Positions 18,304 through 26,276 of a stretch of 64,000 bases of DNA are shown here, one piece after another (position 1 is the first letter of the stretch; every line of letters begins with the position of its first letter). This DNA is from an uncultured Blautia sp. (GTDB lineage Bacteria; Bacillota; Clostridia; Lachnospirales; Lachnospiraceae): positions 62,001 to 126,000 of the forward strand of contig CAKRXU010000003.1 of assembly GCA_934424575.1 (NCBI GenBank), written 5' to 3'. The notes below the pieces were generated by a model. That model saw only the letters and a list, made by a program, of their open reading frames with translations, did no database searches and was not told the DNA's origin. A program made the translations under genes and the position numbers.

Positions 18304-19661
18304 AAACAGGCAAAAAAGACGATTTTTACCGGCAGATGTTCAAGCTTGCGATTCCGATCATCATCCAGAATCTGCTCAGCGCAGCGGTAAACTCTTCGGA
18401 TGTGGTCATGCTGAACTATGTAGGTCAGTCTGCAATCTCGGCAGTATCACTGGCGGCAAACTATTCTAACATTCTGTTTATGGTATATTATGGACTGGGC
18501 ACAGGAGCGTCCCTTCTGTGTGCACAGTACTTTGGCAAGAAAAATATGCAGGCGATCCATGCCATAGAGGGAATTGCCCTTCGGTTTTCGCTTGCGATCT
18601 CAGCACTTGTGGCACTGGCTGCATTTACCATGCCGCAGAGGATGTTATTGTTATTCACTTCAGATCAGGAACTGATCGCGATCGGATCTTCTTATATACG
18701 GATCATGGGGATCACTTATCTCTGCTGGGGAGTGACAGAAATCTACCTTGCGATCCTTCGAAGCATCGGCCGCGTGACGATCAGTATGGCATTGAACATG
18801 CTGGCATTCGGGCTGAATATTCTGCTGAATGCAGTTTTTATCTTCGGACTGTTTGGGGCACCGAAACTTGGAGCGACCGGTGTGGCGATCGCAACGGCAT
18901 CTTCCAGACTGATACAGCTCATTGCCTGCGTGACCGTGTCTTTGTTGAGCAAAGATGTAAAACTGAATCCTGCTTATATGTTTATCCGAAGCAAGACGCT
19001 GCTGAATGATTTTATCCACCTTTCTCTTCCGGCACTTGGAAATGACCTTTCCTGGAGCGTGGCTTTTTCCATGTATTCCGTAATTCTGGGACATCTTGGA
19101 ACGGAAGCAGTGGCAGCAAATTCACTGGTTACTGTTGTTCGAAACGTAGGATCTGTCTTCTGTTTTGCGATCGCGAGTGCGGGAACGATCCTTCTCGGCA
19201 GAGTGATGGGACAGGGAGAACTTGAGAAATCCAAATCCTATGCGTCCAGAATGCTGAAGATGACAGTTGTGGCAGGAGCAGTGGGAGGTGTGATCGTACT
19301 GGCGGTTACTCCGTTTGTACTGAGATTTGCATCTCTGAATGATACGGCAATGCATTATCTGAAATATATGCTTCTGATCAACAGTTACTATATTATGGGA
19401 TCAGCGGTAAATACAGCCCTGATCGCCGGAGTGTTCCGTGCGGGCGGCGACACGAAGTTCGGTCTGATCTGTGATACGATCGATATGTGGGTCTATGCAG
19501 TACCGCTTGGATTCTTTGCGGCGTTCGTGCTGAAGCTTCCGGTGCTCTGGGTATATTTCCTTCTGTGCACCGATGAATTCGTAAAATGGCCGTGGGTCAT
19601 CCGTCATTACCGCAAGGGAGAATGGGCAAAGAATATCACAAGAGAAGATATCTTCGAATAA
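18297..19661 (+). CDS. MATE family efflux transporter
   Basis: A 454-residue protein with about twelve membrane helices and the MATE repeat architecture (LAIPIIIQNLLSAAVNSSD at the start of the first half). MATE proteins export drugs or metabolites against Na+ or H+ gradients; the substrate here is unknown. The ATG lies inside the gpsA end (CCATGG), so it is co-transcribed with the phospholipid precursor genes. A strong two-way terminator follows. Confidence 0.9.
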   Translation: MVKTGKKDDFYRQMFKLAIPIIIQNLLSAAVNSSDVVMLNYVGQSAISAVSLAANYSNILFMVYYGLGTGASLLCAQYFGKKNMQAIHAIEGIALRFSLAISALVALAAFTMPQRMLLLFTSDQELIAIGSSYIRIMGITYLCWGVTEIYLAILRSIGRVTISMALNMLAFGLNILLNAVFIFGLFGAPKLGATGVAIATASSRLIQLIACVTVSLLSKDVKLNPAYMFIRSKTLLNDFIHLSLPALGNDLSWSVAFSMYSVILGHLGTEAVAANSLVTVVRNVGSVFCFAIASAGTILLGRVMGQGELEKSKSYASRMLKMTVVAGAVGGVIVLAVTPFVLRFASLNDTAMHYLKYMLLINSYYIMGSAVNTALIAGVFRAGGDTKFGLICDTIDMWVYAVPLGFFAAFVLKLPVLWVYFLLCTDEFVKWPWVIRHYRKGEWAKNITREDIFE

Positions 19662-19676
19662 CTGAATGTAAGGCTT

Positions 19677-19722
19677 AAAAAAGCCGGTCGATCATACACA
19701 AAAGGTGATCGACCGGCTTTTG
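19677..19722. terminator. Bidirectional terminator
   Basis: AAAAGCCGGTCGATCA pairs with TGATCGACCGGCTTTT. T runs on both strands serve the forward MATE gene and the reverse aldo/keto reductase gene. Confidence 0.9.
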
Positions 19723-19744
19723 ACCGCGTATAATGTGAAAATAA

Positions 19745-20572
19745 TCAAAAAATAGTATCTCTCAGATCCTCCGGAACATGAGAACTGTGGTAATTCTGAT
19801 TGAGCGTGTCGAGAAGATCCATATCCTCCTGCTCGATCTCAAAATCAAAAATACGTGCATTGGCAGCAATGCGCTCCGGGCGGGTGGATTTCGGAATTAC
19901 GGAGATACCCTTCTGGACAGCCCAGCGAAGTCCGATCTGAGCAGGCGTATGTGCATATTTCGTACCAAGTACGCAGAGGATATCATTGTCCAGATAAGCA
20001 CCTCGCGCCAGCGGAGCATAAGCCTGTACCTGGATCCCGTTTGCCTGGCAGTATTCAATGAGCTCCCGCGGATAGCAGAGAGGATGACATTCGATCTGGT
20101 TGACTGCAGGAACGATCCCGGATACCTTACGAAGTTCTTCAAGATGACGGATCTCAAAATTGCTGACACCGATAGAAAGAACCCGTCCGGATTCAAGAAA
20201 TTTCTCCATTTCCTTCCAGGTATTGAGATAACATCCCGGAACCGGCCAGTGGATCAGATAAAGATCGATATAATCAAGACCAAGACGGTCAAGGCTTCGC
20301 TCAAAAGCCCCGTCTACATCTCCAAGACGCTGTGCATTATTCCAGATTTTGGTGGTGATAAAAAGATCCTTACGCGGAACTCCGCATCGTGCAATACCAC
20401 GTCCGACACTCTCTTCGTTCTTGTATGCAGAAGCAGTATCGAACAGGCGATAGCCGTTCTTGGCTGCGGATATGATGGCATTCTCTGCCTCGTCGTCAGC
20501 GGTGGCTTTATATAGACCCAATCCCAGAAGCGGCATGGTTCTGTCATTATTTAAGAATACAGAAGTAGTCAA
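19745..20572 (-). CDS. Aldo/keto reductase
   Basis: A 275-residue NADPH-type aldo/keto reductase of the short 2,5-diketogluconate-reductase-like group. The catalytic tetrad is complete: Asp45, Tyr50, Lys75 and His108, plus the IPKSTRPERI cofactor motif near the C-terminus. The substrate cannot be predicted. It is a single reverse gene between the housekeeping operon and the Wood-Ljungdahl cluster. Confidence 0.93.
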   Translation of the reverse strand: MTTSVFLNNDRTMPLLGLGLYKATADDEAENAIISAAKNGYRLFDTASAYKNEESVGRGIARCGVPRKDLFITTKIWNNAQRLGDVDGAFERSLDRLGLDYIDLYLIHWPVPGCYLNTWKEMEKFLESGRVLSIGVSNFEIRHLEELRKVSGIVPAVNQIECHPLCYPRELIEYCQANGIQVQAYAPLARGAYLDNDILCVLGTKYAHTPAQIGLRWAVQKGISVIPKSTRPERIAANARIFDFEIEQEDMDLLDTLNQNYHSSHVPEDLRDTIF

Positions 20573-20828
20573 AATGCTTCCTCCTTGCTTATCAATTTGA
20601 AAATTTTTATATATTATAACATAAAAATGTGAAAGAAGAACATCAAATATGTTAAATATTTAATACATGAAGTTACATAGGCATGGAAAAAAGGTGAAAA
20701 TAAAGATTGTTAATATTAAAACGATGGCGTTATTTATATAACGAGAAAAATGATCGGCAGATGCGAAAAAATGCAAAAAAAGAAATAGAAACAGGAATGA
20801 TTTTTGTGCGTTTTTTCTCAATATAGCC
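20573..20828. other. AT-rich intergenic stretch
   Basis: This separates the reverse reductase from the Wood-Ljungdahl cluster. I see no open frame with a ribosome binding site and no convincing hairpin. It holds the upstream regions of both divergent units, and any regulator of the acetogenesis genes would be expected to bind here. Confidence 0.5.
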
Positions 20829-20857
20829 TTGATTAACTATAACAAAAGATGTATAAT
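20829..20857 (+). promoter_or_regulatory. Promoter at the head of the Wood-Ljungdahl cluster
   Basis: TTGATT (20829-20834), 17-bp spacer, TATAAT (20852-20857), about 80 bp before the first gene of the cluster. Confidence 0.78.
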
Positions 20858-20938
20858 GAATTTAATTGATAAATTCTTGTCAGAAGTTTGCCACGTTTAA
20901 GACAGACTGACAGGGATTCGTGCAGAAAGGAGTAGACA

Positions 20939-21343
20939 ATGCACTTAATAAAAGATGAAAACGGAAACCTTGTCCAGCACGGACATGAGCATACAGAGGG
21001 ACACACACATGAACATACACATGCGGACGGTGTGACCCATACACATTCTCATTCTCACGGAGACGGCGAACATGCACATACACACGACAGCAGCTGTTCC
21101 AGCCAGGAACACTGCGGATCCTGCGAGGGCGGCGACTGCAAGAAGGAGACAATAGCGCTTCTGACTTACATGTTACAGCACAATGAGCATCACGCAGCAG
21201 AACTCGACCAGATGGCCGACAACCTGGAGAAGATGGGACTTGCAAGTTCAGCCAAGACGATCAAGGAAGCAGTCGCAGATTTCCAGAAGGGCAACATGCG
21301 CCTGGGACTTGCACTTACACTTGTTAAGGAAGAAATGAAATAG
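20939..21343 (+). CDS. His/Cys-rich metal-binding protein, candidate nickel chaperone
   Basis: A 134-residue protein. Residues about 14-52 are a run of His-x-His repeats (HTHEHTHADGVTHTHSHSHG), followed by a Cys-rich stretch (CSSQEHCGSCEGGDC, about 55-69) and a C-terminal helical domain of about 60 residues. The composition points to Ni or Zn binding. Its place as first gene before cooT, cooC and the nickel enzymes CooS and AcsB suggests nickel storage or delivery, analogous to but not recognisably homologous with CooJ. GAAAGGAG precedes the ATG. Confidence 0.8.
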   Translation: MHLIKDENGNLVQHGHEHTEGHTHEHTHADGVTHTHSHSHGDGEHAHTHDSSCSSQEHCGSCEGGDCKKETIALLTYMLQHNEHHAAELDQMADNLEKMGLASSAKTIKEAVADFQKGNMRLGLALTLVKEEMK

Positions 21344-21423
21344 GATCTGTTACTGTGAACGGTAATATTGGATTTTAATATGACACAATAATATGACACA
21401 ACAGAATGGCGGAGGTGAGAGTT

Positions 21424-21609
21424 ATGTGTCTTGCAACTGTATACAAAGAAAACGATAATTCTGTTATCTTTAAGAATGTATCCAGGATTGATGTAGATGG
21501 AAATAAACTGGTGCTCAGAGACATTATGGGAGATGAGCGTGTCGTAGAGGGACATATCCTTATGGTAGACCTGGCAAACAGCATTGTAAAGCTTTGCTGC
21601 GATGACTGA
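21424..21609 (+). CDS. cooT: CooT family nickel-binding protein
   Basis: A 61-residue protein beginning MCLATVY and ending in a short beta-rich domain (VEGHILMVDLANSIVKL), matching the CooT family of small dimeric nickel-binding proteins linked to carbon monoxide dehydrogenase. In characterised CooT the Cys right after the start Met is the nickel ligand; that Cys2 is present only if translation starts at 21424, which also has a perfect GGAGGTGAG, so I reject the longer frame from 21406. Confidence 0.88.
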   Translation: MCLATVYKENDNSVIFKNVSRIDVDGNKLVLRDIMGDERVVEGHILMVDLANSIVKLCCDD

Positions 21610-21655
21610 TCGTCCGGGACTTATAAGCATTAATTTAATATAAGGAGGTGCAGCT

Positions 21656-22582
21656 ATGGCATCAGTAAAATTGACTGAGCTGATGAAAGAAAGACAACTC
21701 CTTTCTTTTGAACTGTTCCCGCCCAAGACCGACAAGGGCATGGAGAATCTTCCGGGAACGATCGAGCATCTCTGTCAGTTTGAACCAGAATATATCTCTG
21801 TTACATACGGAGCCGGAGGCGGCAATGTAGGAGCGAACAGAGAAGTATGTCAGATGGTAAAGAAAGCCGGTACTGTTCCGGTAACTCATTTTACGGTTAT
21901 CAAGAACACCAAAGAAGGAATCAGGGACCAGCTTGAGACATACCTGAGCGAGGGCGTTGATCATATCCTTGCTCTTCGCGGAGATTTTCCGAGAGGAGAA
22001 CACTCCACAGGCGGAGATTTTAACTATGCGACAGATCTTGTCAAGTTTATCCGCCGGGAATTTGGAGACAAGTTTGAAATTGCAGTAGCAGGTTCGCCGG
22101 AAGGGCATATCGCATGCCGCAGCCTGGATGCAGATGTTTCCGTCCTTAAGATGAAACAGGACAATGGCGCTGATTATATCATGACGCAGCTCTGCTGGGA
22201 TATGGAGCAGTTCGCACGCTGGCAGGACAAGATCCGCAAGGCCGGTGTCACGATGCCGATCGATGTAGGGATCATGCCGATCCTGGATCAGGCAGCTACG
22301 ATCAGCATGGCTCTTTCACGTAATGGCTGTGTTATGGATCGAGAACTTTCCAGACTTATCTCTAAATACTGGATCTTCCCGAACCCGTTCGACAAAGCAC
22401 CATTCGACGATAACCTTGAACAGAAGAAAGAAGATTTCAAGAAAGCCGGTATTGAGTACACGATCAGGCAGATTGACAAATACCGTGCTCTTGGCGTAGA
22501 AGGTATCCACCTGTATGCGCTGAATAAATGGAAAGACGTAAGCGAGATCATCAATGCATCTGGCATGCGTACATTAATATGA
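21656..22582 (+). CDS. metF: Methylenetetrahydrofolate reductase, single-subunit type
   Basis: A 308-residue FAD-dependent TIM-barrel enzyme reducing methylene-THF to methyl-THF in the methyl branch. Family features: FELFPPKTDKG near residues 20-30, SVTYGAGG around 50-57 and LRGDFPRG around 105-112. Many acetogens pair MetF with MetV and RnfC2; neither is adjacent here. An NADH-dependent single-subunit enzyme is reported from Blautia (formerly Peptostreptococcus) producta, which fits. AAGGAGGTG precedes the ATG. It lies 28 bp upstream of cooC. Confidence 0.94.
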   Translation: MASVKLTELMKERQLLSFELFPPKTDKGMENLPGTIEHLCQFEPEYISVTYGAGGGNVGANREVCQMVKKAGTVPVTHFTVIKNTKEGIRDQLETYLSEGVDHILALRGDFPRGEHSTGGDFNYATDLVKFIRREFGDKFEIAVAGSPEGHIACRSLDADVSVLKMKQDNGADYIMTQLCWDMEQFARWQDKIRKAGVTMPIDVGIMPILDQAATISMALSRNGCVMDRELSRLISKYWIFPNPFDKAPFDDNLEQKKEDFKKAGIEYTIRQIDKYRALGVEGIHLYALNKWKDVSEIINASGMRTLI

Positions 22583-22610
22583 AAATAGAGTAGGAGGCAC
22601 TCTTTAAGTT

Positions 22611-23381
22611 ATGGCACATGTGATTGCTGTCGCCGGTAAAGGCGGCGTAGGTAAAACTACTTTATGTGGAATGCTGATCCAGTATCTCTGCGAACAGAAC
22701 AAAGGACCGATCCTTGCAGTTGATGCAGATGCGAATTCCAACCTGAACGAAGTCCTGGGAGTAAAGGTTGACACAACTCTCGGTGATGTACGTGAGGAGA
22801 TCGCACAGGCAGAGATCGCAAAGGAAAGCCCGATTCCGAAAGGAATGTCCAAGGCAGATTATGCTGAACTGAGATTTGAGGATGCACTGGTTGAGGAAGA
22901 TGATTTTGATCTGCTCGTAATGGGCAGAACACAGGGAAAGGGCTGCTACTGTTATGTAAACGGTCTGCTTCAGGCTCAGCTTGCCAAGTATCAGAATCAT
23001 TATCCATATATCGTAGTAGATAACGAAGCAGGTATGGAGCATATCAGCAGAGGCGTTCTTCCGTCCATGCAGACTGCGATCTTGGTGAGCGACTGCTCCC
23101 GAAGAGGAATCCAGGCTGTTGGAAGGATCGCGAAACTGATCGATGAATGCGGAATGAAACCGGACACGATAGGACTGATCGTCAACCGTGCACCAAAGGG
23201 AGAACTGAATGACGGGATCAAAGAAGAGATCGCCAATCAGGGACTTCATCTTCTCGGCGTAGTACCGCAGGATGAAACTGTTTATGAATATGACTGTGAT
23301 GGCAAACCTACAGCCAGTCTTCCGGAGGACAATCCGGTCAAGAAGGCATTAAGGGAAATTGCCGGCAAGTTAAGTTTATAA
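22611..23381 (+). CDS. cooC: CooC-type nickel-insertion ATPase (first copy)
   Basis: A 256-residue MinD/ParA-type ATPase with deviant Walker A GKGGVGKTT (residues 9-17), the DADANSN switch (38-44) and the CooC-defining CxC motif at Cys112 and Cys114, which binds the metal at the dimer interface. CooC proteins drive Ni insertion into the C-cluster of carbon monoxide dehydrogenase. Placed directly upstream of cooS. It differs clearly from the second copy at 25486, so the two probably serve CooS and AcsB respectively, though which serves which is not shown. Confidence 0.93.
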   Translation: MAHVIAVAGKGGVGKTTLCGMLIQYLCEQNKGPILAVDADANSNLNEVLGVKVDTTLGDVREEIAQAEIAKESPIPKGMSKADYAELRFEDALVEEDDFDLLVMGRTQGKGCYCYVNGLLQAQLAKYQNHYPYIVVDNEAGMEHISRGVLPSMQTAILVSDCSRRGIQAVGRIAKLIDECGMKPDTIGLIVNRAPKGELNDGIKEEIANQGLHLLGVVPQDETVYEYDCDGKPTASLPEDNPVKKALREIAGKLSL

Positions 23382-23387
23382 TCATGA

Positions 23388-23455
23388 TTCTCCTGCGATC
23401 ACAGCAGGAGAATTTATAACAGATGCTGAACGATACAGGATTCAGCAGATTTTTT
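23388..23455 (+). terminator. Two hairpins between cooC and cooS
   Basis: TTCTCCTGC/GCAGGAGAA (23388-23412), then TGCTGAA/TTCAGCA followed by GATTTTTT (23424-23455). The second looks like a weak intrinsic terminator or a processing site that separates expression of cooS from the upstream genes. Confidence 0.6.
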
Positions 23456-23568
23456 ACAGGAAAATAACCCATGGGCGGGGATGGGTTCTGTCTGGAGGGT
23501 TATTATATAAAACTTTATAGAAAGGTAAAAATACATGACTCATCATGTATAATAAAAGGAGGTCTATA

Positions 23569-25461
23569 ATGAGTGAATTCAAATTAACTACAGTGGAAGA
23601 ATTTGAAGCTGCTACCAACCGACTGTTGGAAACTGGCGCAAAGGTAGGCGCAGACGCTTGGCAGTTCCGTGTAAAAAACCAGACTCCACACTGTAAGTTC
23701 GGTGAGCAGGGTATCTGCTGCCGTATCTGTTCCATGGGACCATGTCGTATCACACCGAAGGCTCCAAGAGGAATCTGCGGATGCGATGCACACGGTATCG
23801 TAGGAAGAAACTTCCTTCGTTTCACAGCAGGTGGAGCAGCTACACATTCTGATCACGGACGTGAGATCTGTATCACCCTCGGACATGCAAAAGAAGGCGG
23901 AGACTATCAGGTAAAAGATCCTGAGAAACTGATCCGTATCGCCAAAGAATGGGGCGTTGAGACAGAGGGCAAAGACATTTATGATCTGGCTCATGAAATG
24001 TCTGACCTGGCTCAGGAAGAATACGGAAAGATCAGAGGCGTTTCCAGATGGCTGAAGAGAGCACCTCAGCATACACAGGATCTGTGGCATGCAGCAGGAA
24101 TCGAGCCAAGAGCAATCGACCGTGAGGTTTCCTGTGCAATGCATATGACCCATATGGGTAACACATCCAAACCGGAGGCACTGATCCGTCAGGCACTTCG
24201 TAACGGACTTTCTGATGGATGGGGCGGTTCCATGTGTGGAACAGAGTTCTCTGACGTACTGTTCGGAACTCCGAAGCCGATTGATACAGAAGCAAACCTC
24301 GGTGTTATGAATGCAGAAAACGTAAACATCGTAGTTCATGGACATGATCCGAGCCTTTCCGAGATGATCTGTGAAGTTGCAGACACCAAAGAAATGATCG
24401 ACTATGCAAAATCCATGGGTGCTAAGGGCATCACTATTTCCGGTGTATGTTGTACATCAAACGAAGTAGCTATGCGTCGTGGTATCCCGATGGCTGGTAA
24501 CTTCCTGCAGCAGGAAAACGTTGTTCTCACAGGTGCATGTGAAGCGATCGTTGTTGACGTTCAGTGTATCTTCCCTGCATTAGGACCTCTGAGCAAATGT
24601 TTCCATACTAAATTCATCACAACTTCTCCGATCTGCCAGATGCCAGATTCTGAGTTCATCGAATTCAGCGCAGGTACAGCAGGAGAAAAAGCACGTCAGA
24701 TCGTTAAACTGGCATGTGAGAACTTCAAGAACAGAAAACCGGATCTCGTATATATCCCGGATATGAAACAGAAAGCAACTGTTGGATACTCTGTTGAAGC
24801 AATCGTTAAGACACTTGACGGTGTAACAAACTCTCAGGTAGATGAGACAGGAACAACCAAACCTCTCCTTGAGTGCATCACATCTGGTGTTATCCGTGGT
24901 GCAGTTGCAATGGTTGGATGTAACAACCCGAAGATCAGACCTGACTATGCACACGTTGAACTGATGAAGAAACTTCTTGCAAACGATATCGTTATCATCG
25001 CTTCCGGATGTTCAGCACAGGCAGCTGCAAAAGCCGGCCTTATGGACAAAGCAGCCAAAGATCTCTGCGGCGCTGGTCTGAAACGTGTCTGTGAACTCGC
25101 AGACATCCCTCCAGTGTTACATATGGGATCCTGTGTAGATATCAGCCGTATGATGATCCTTGCAGCTGAACTTGCCAAGGATTCCGGACTTAACATTTCC
25201 CAGCTTCCAGTAGTAGGATGTGCTCCTGAGTGGATGTCTGAGAAAGCTGTTTCCATCGGAAACTACGTAGTGGCAACAGGTATTGATACCTTCCTTGGTG
25301 TAGATCCATATGTATCCGGATCTGATCAGGTGGCAGGACTTCTTACCGAAGGTGTTCGTGACTGGGTAGAAGCTGCTTACACAGTAGAAAAAGACATTGA
25401 CAAATTAGGCGATCTGATGATCGAGAGAATCGAAGAGAAGAGAGCAGCTCTCGGCATCTGA
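23569..25461 (+). CDS. cooS: Anaerobic carbon monoxide dehydrogenase catalytic subunit
   Basis: A 630-residue Ni-Fe enzyme (AcsA/CooS) that interconverts CO2 and CO; with AcsB it forms the CODH/ACS complex. N-terminal cluster ligands are visible at Cys42, Cys50 (D-cluster) and Cys51, Cys54, Cys59, Cys72 (B-cluster). Downstream ligands of the Ni-4Fe-5S C-cluster lie in VCCTSNE, GCNNPK, SGCSAQAA and MGSCVDISR. The frame opens at 23545, but AGGAGG before the ATG at 23569 decides the start. It is followed 24 bp later by the second cooC. Confidence 0.97.
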   Translation: MSEFKLTTVEEFEAATNRLLETGAKVGADAWQFRVKNQTPHCKFGEQGICCRICSMGPCRITPKAPRGICGCDAHGIVGRNFLRFTAGGAATHSDHGREICITLGHAKEGGDYQVKDPEKLIRIAKEWGVETEGKDIYDLAHEMSDLAQEEYGKIRGVSRWLKRAPQHTQDLWHAAGIEPRAIDREVSCAMHMTHMGNTSKPEALIRQALRNGLSDGWGGSMCGTEFSDVLFGTPKPIDTEANLGVMNAENVNIVVHGHDPSLSEMICEVADTKEMIDYAKSMGAKGITISGVCCTSNEVAMRRGIPMAGNFLQQENVVLTGACEAIVVDVQCIFPALGPLSKCFHTKFITTSPICQMPDSEFIEFSAGTAGEKARQIVKLACENFKNRKPDLVYIPDMKQKATVGYSVEAIVKTLDGVTNSQVDETGTTKPLLECITSGVIRGAVAMVGCNNPKIRPDYAHVELMKKLLANDIVIIASGCSAQAAAKAGLMDKAAKDLCGAGLKRVCELADIPPVLHMGSCVDISRMMILAAELAKDSGLNISQLPVVGCAPEWMSEKAVSIGNYVVATGIDTFLGVDPYVSGSDQVAGLLTEGVRDWVEAAYTVEKDIDKLGDLMIERIEEKRAALGI

Positions 25462-25485
25462 TAGCAGGAAAGGCGCGATTAACTT

Positions 25486-26259
25486 ATGAAAATAGCAGTA
25501 ACCGGTAAAGGCGGAGTAGGAAAGACAACTTTTGCGGCAACACTTGCCAGATTATACGCAGACGAAGGAAAGAAAGTCCTTGCGGCAGATGTAGACCCGG
25601 ATGCAAATCTCGGTCTGGCACTTGGATTTGACGAGGAAACATTGGATTCCATCGTACCGATCTCCAGAATGCGTAAGCTGGTGGAGGAGCGTACCGGAGC
25701 CAACAGTCAGAATCAGTTTTATAAACTGAACCCGAAGGTAGACGATATCCCGGATACCTACGGCAAGACCTGCAATGGCGTGAAACTGCTTGTCCTTGGT
25801 ACCGTGGAAACAGGCGGGGGCGGCTGTGTCTGTCCTGAGCATGTCATGTTGAAACGGATCATTAATAATCTTGTGATTCACAGGGACGATGTGGTGATCC
25901 TTGATATGGAAGCCGGCCTGGAGCATCTGGGCCGCGGCACCACGGAAAGCATGGATGAATTTATTGTAGTGATTGAACCAGGGGCAAGAAGTGTACAGAC
26001 CTACAAAAATGTAAAACGACTTGCCAAAGATCTCGGTGTCGCACAGGTCAAAGTTGTGGCAAACAAAGTAAGGAACGAGGAGGATGAGGAATTCATCCGT
26101 TCCAAGATCCCTGCAGAAGATCTTCTTGGAATGATCCACTACAACACAGAAGTTATAGACGCTGACCGTCAGGGAAAATCCCCTTACGATTTCAGCCAGA
26201 CTGTAACGGCTGAAATAACAAAAATAAAAGAAAAGATTGACCAGAACTCAAGTCTTTAA
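25486..26259 (+). CDS. CooC-type ATPase (second copy, AcsF-like)
   Basis: A 257-residue deviant-Walker ATPase: GKGGVGKTT (residues 7-15), DVDPDANLG (35-43) and the metal-binding CxC at Cys114 and Cys116. It sits between cooS and acsB, the position of AcsF in acetogens, so a role in nickel loading of acetyl-CoA synthase or the complex is likely. Related to but distinct from the copy at 22611. Confidence 0.92.
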   Translation: MKIAVTGKGGVGKTTFAATLARLYADEGKKVLAADVDPDANLGLALGFDEETLDSIVPISRMRKLVEERTGANSQNQFYKLNPKVDDIPDTYGKTCNGVKLLVLGTVETGGGGCVCPEHVMLKRIINNLVIHRDDVVILDMEAGLEHLGRGTTESMDEFIVVIEPGARSVQTYKNVKRLAKDLGVAQVKVVANKVRNEEDEEFIRSKIPAEDLLGMIHYNTEVIDADRQGKSPYDFSQTVTAEITKIKEKIDQNSSL

Positions 26260-26276
26260 AAACAGGAGGTATTAAC

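Noticed and set aside
20573..20938. A riboswitch at the head of the Wood-Ljungdahl cluster
   Set aside because: The leader after the promoter is only about 75 nt and shows no cobalamin, THF or Ni/Co riboswitch core that I can recognise.
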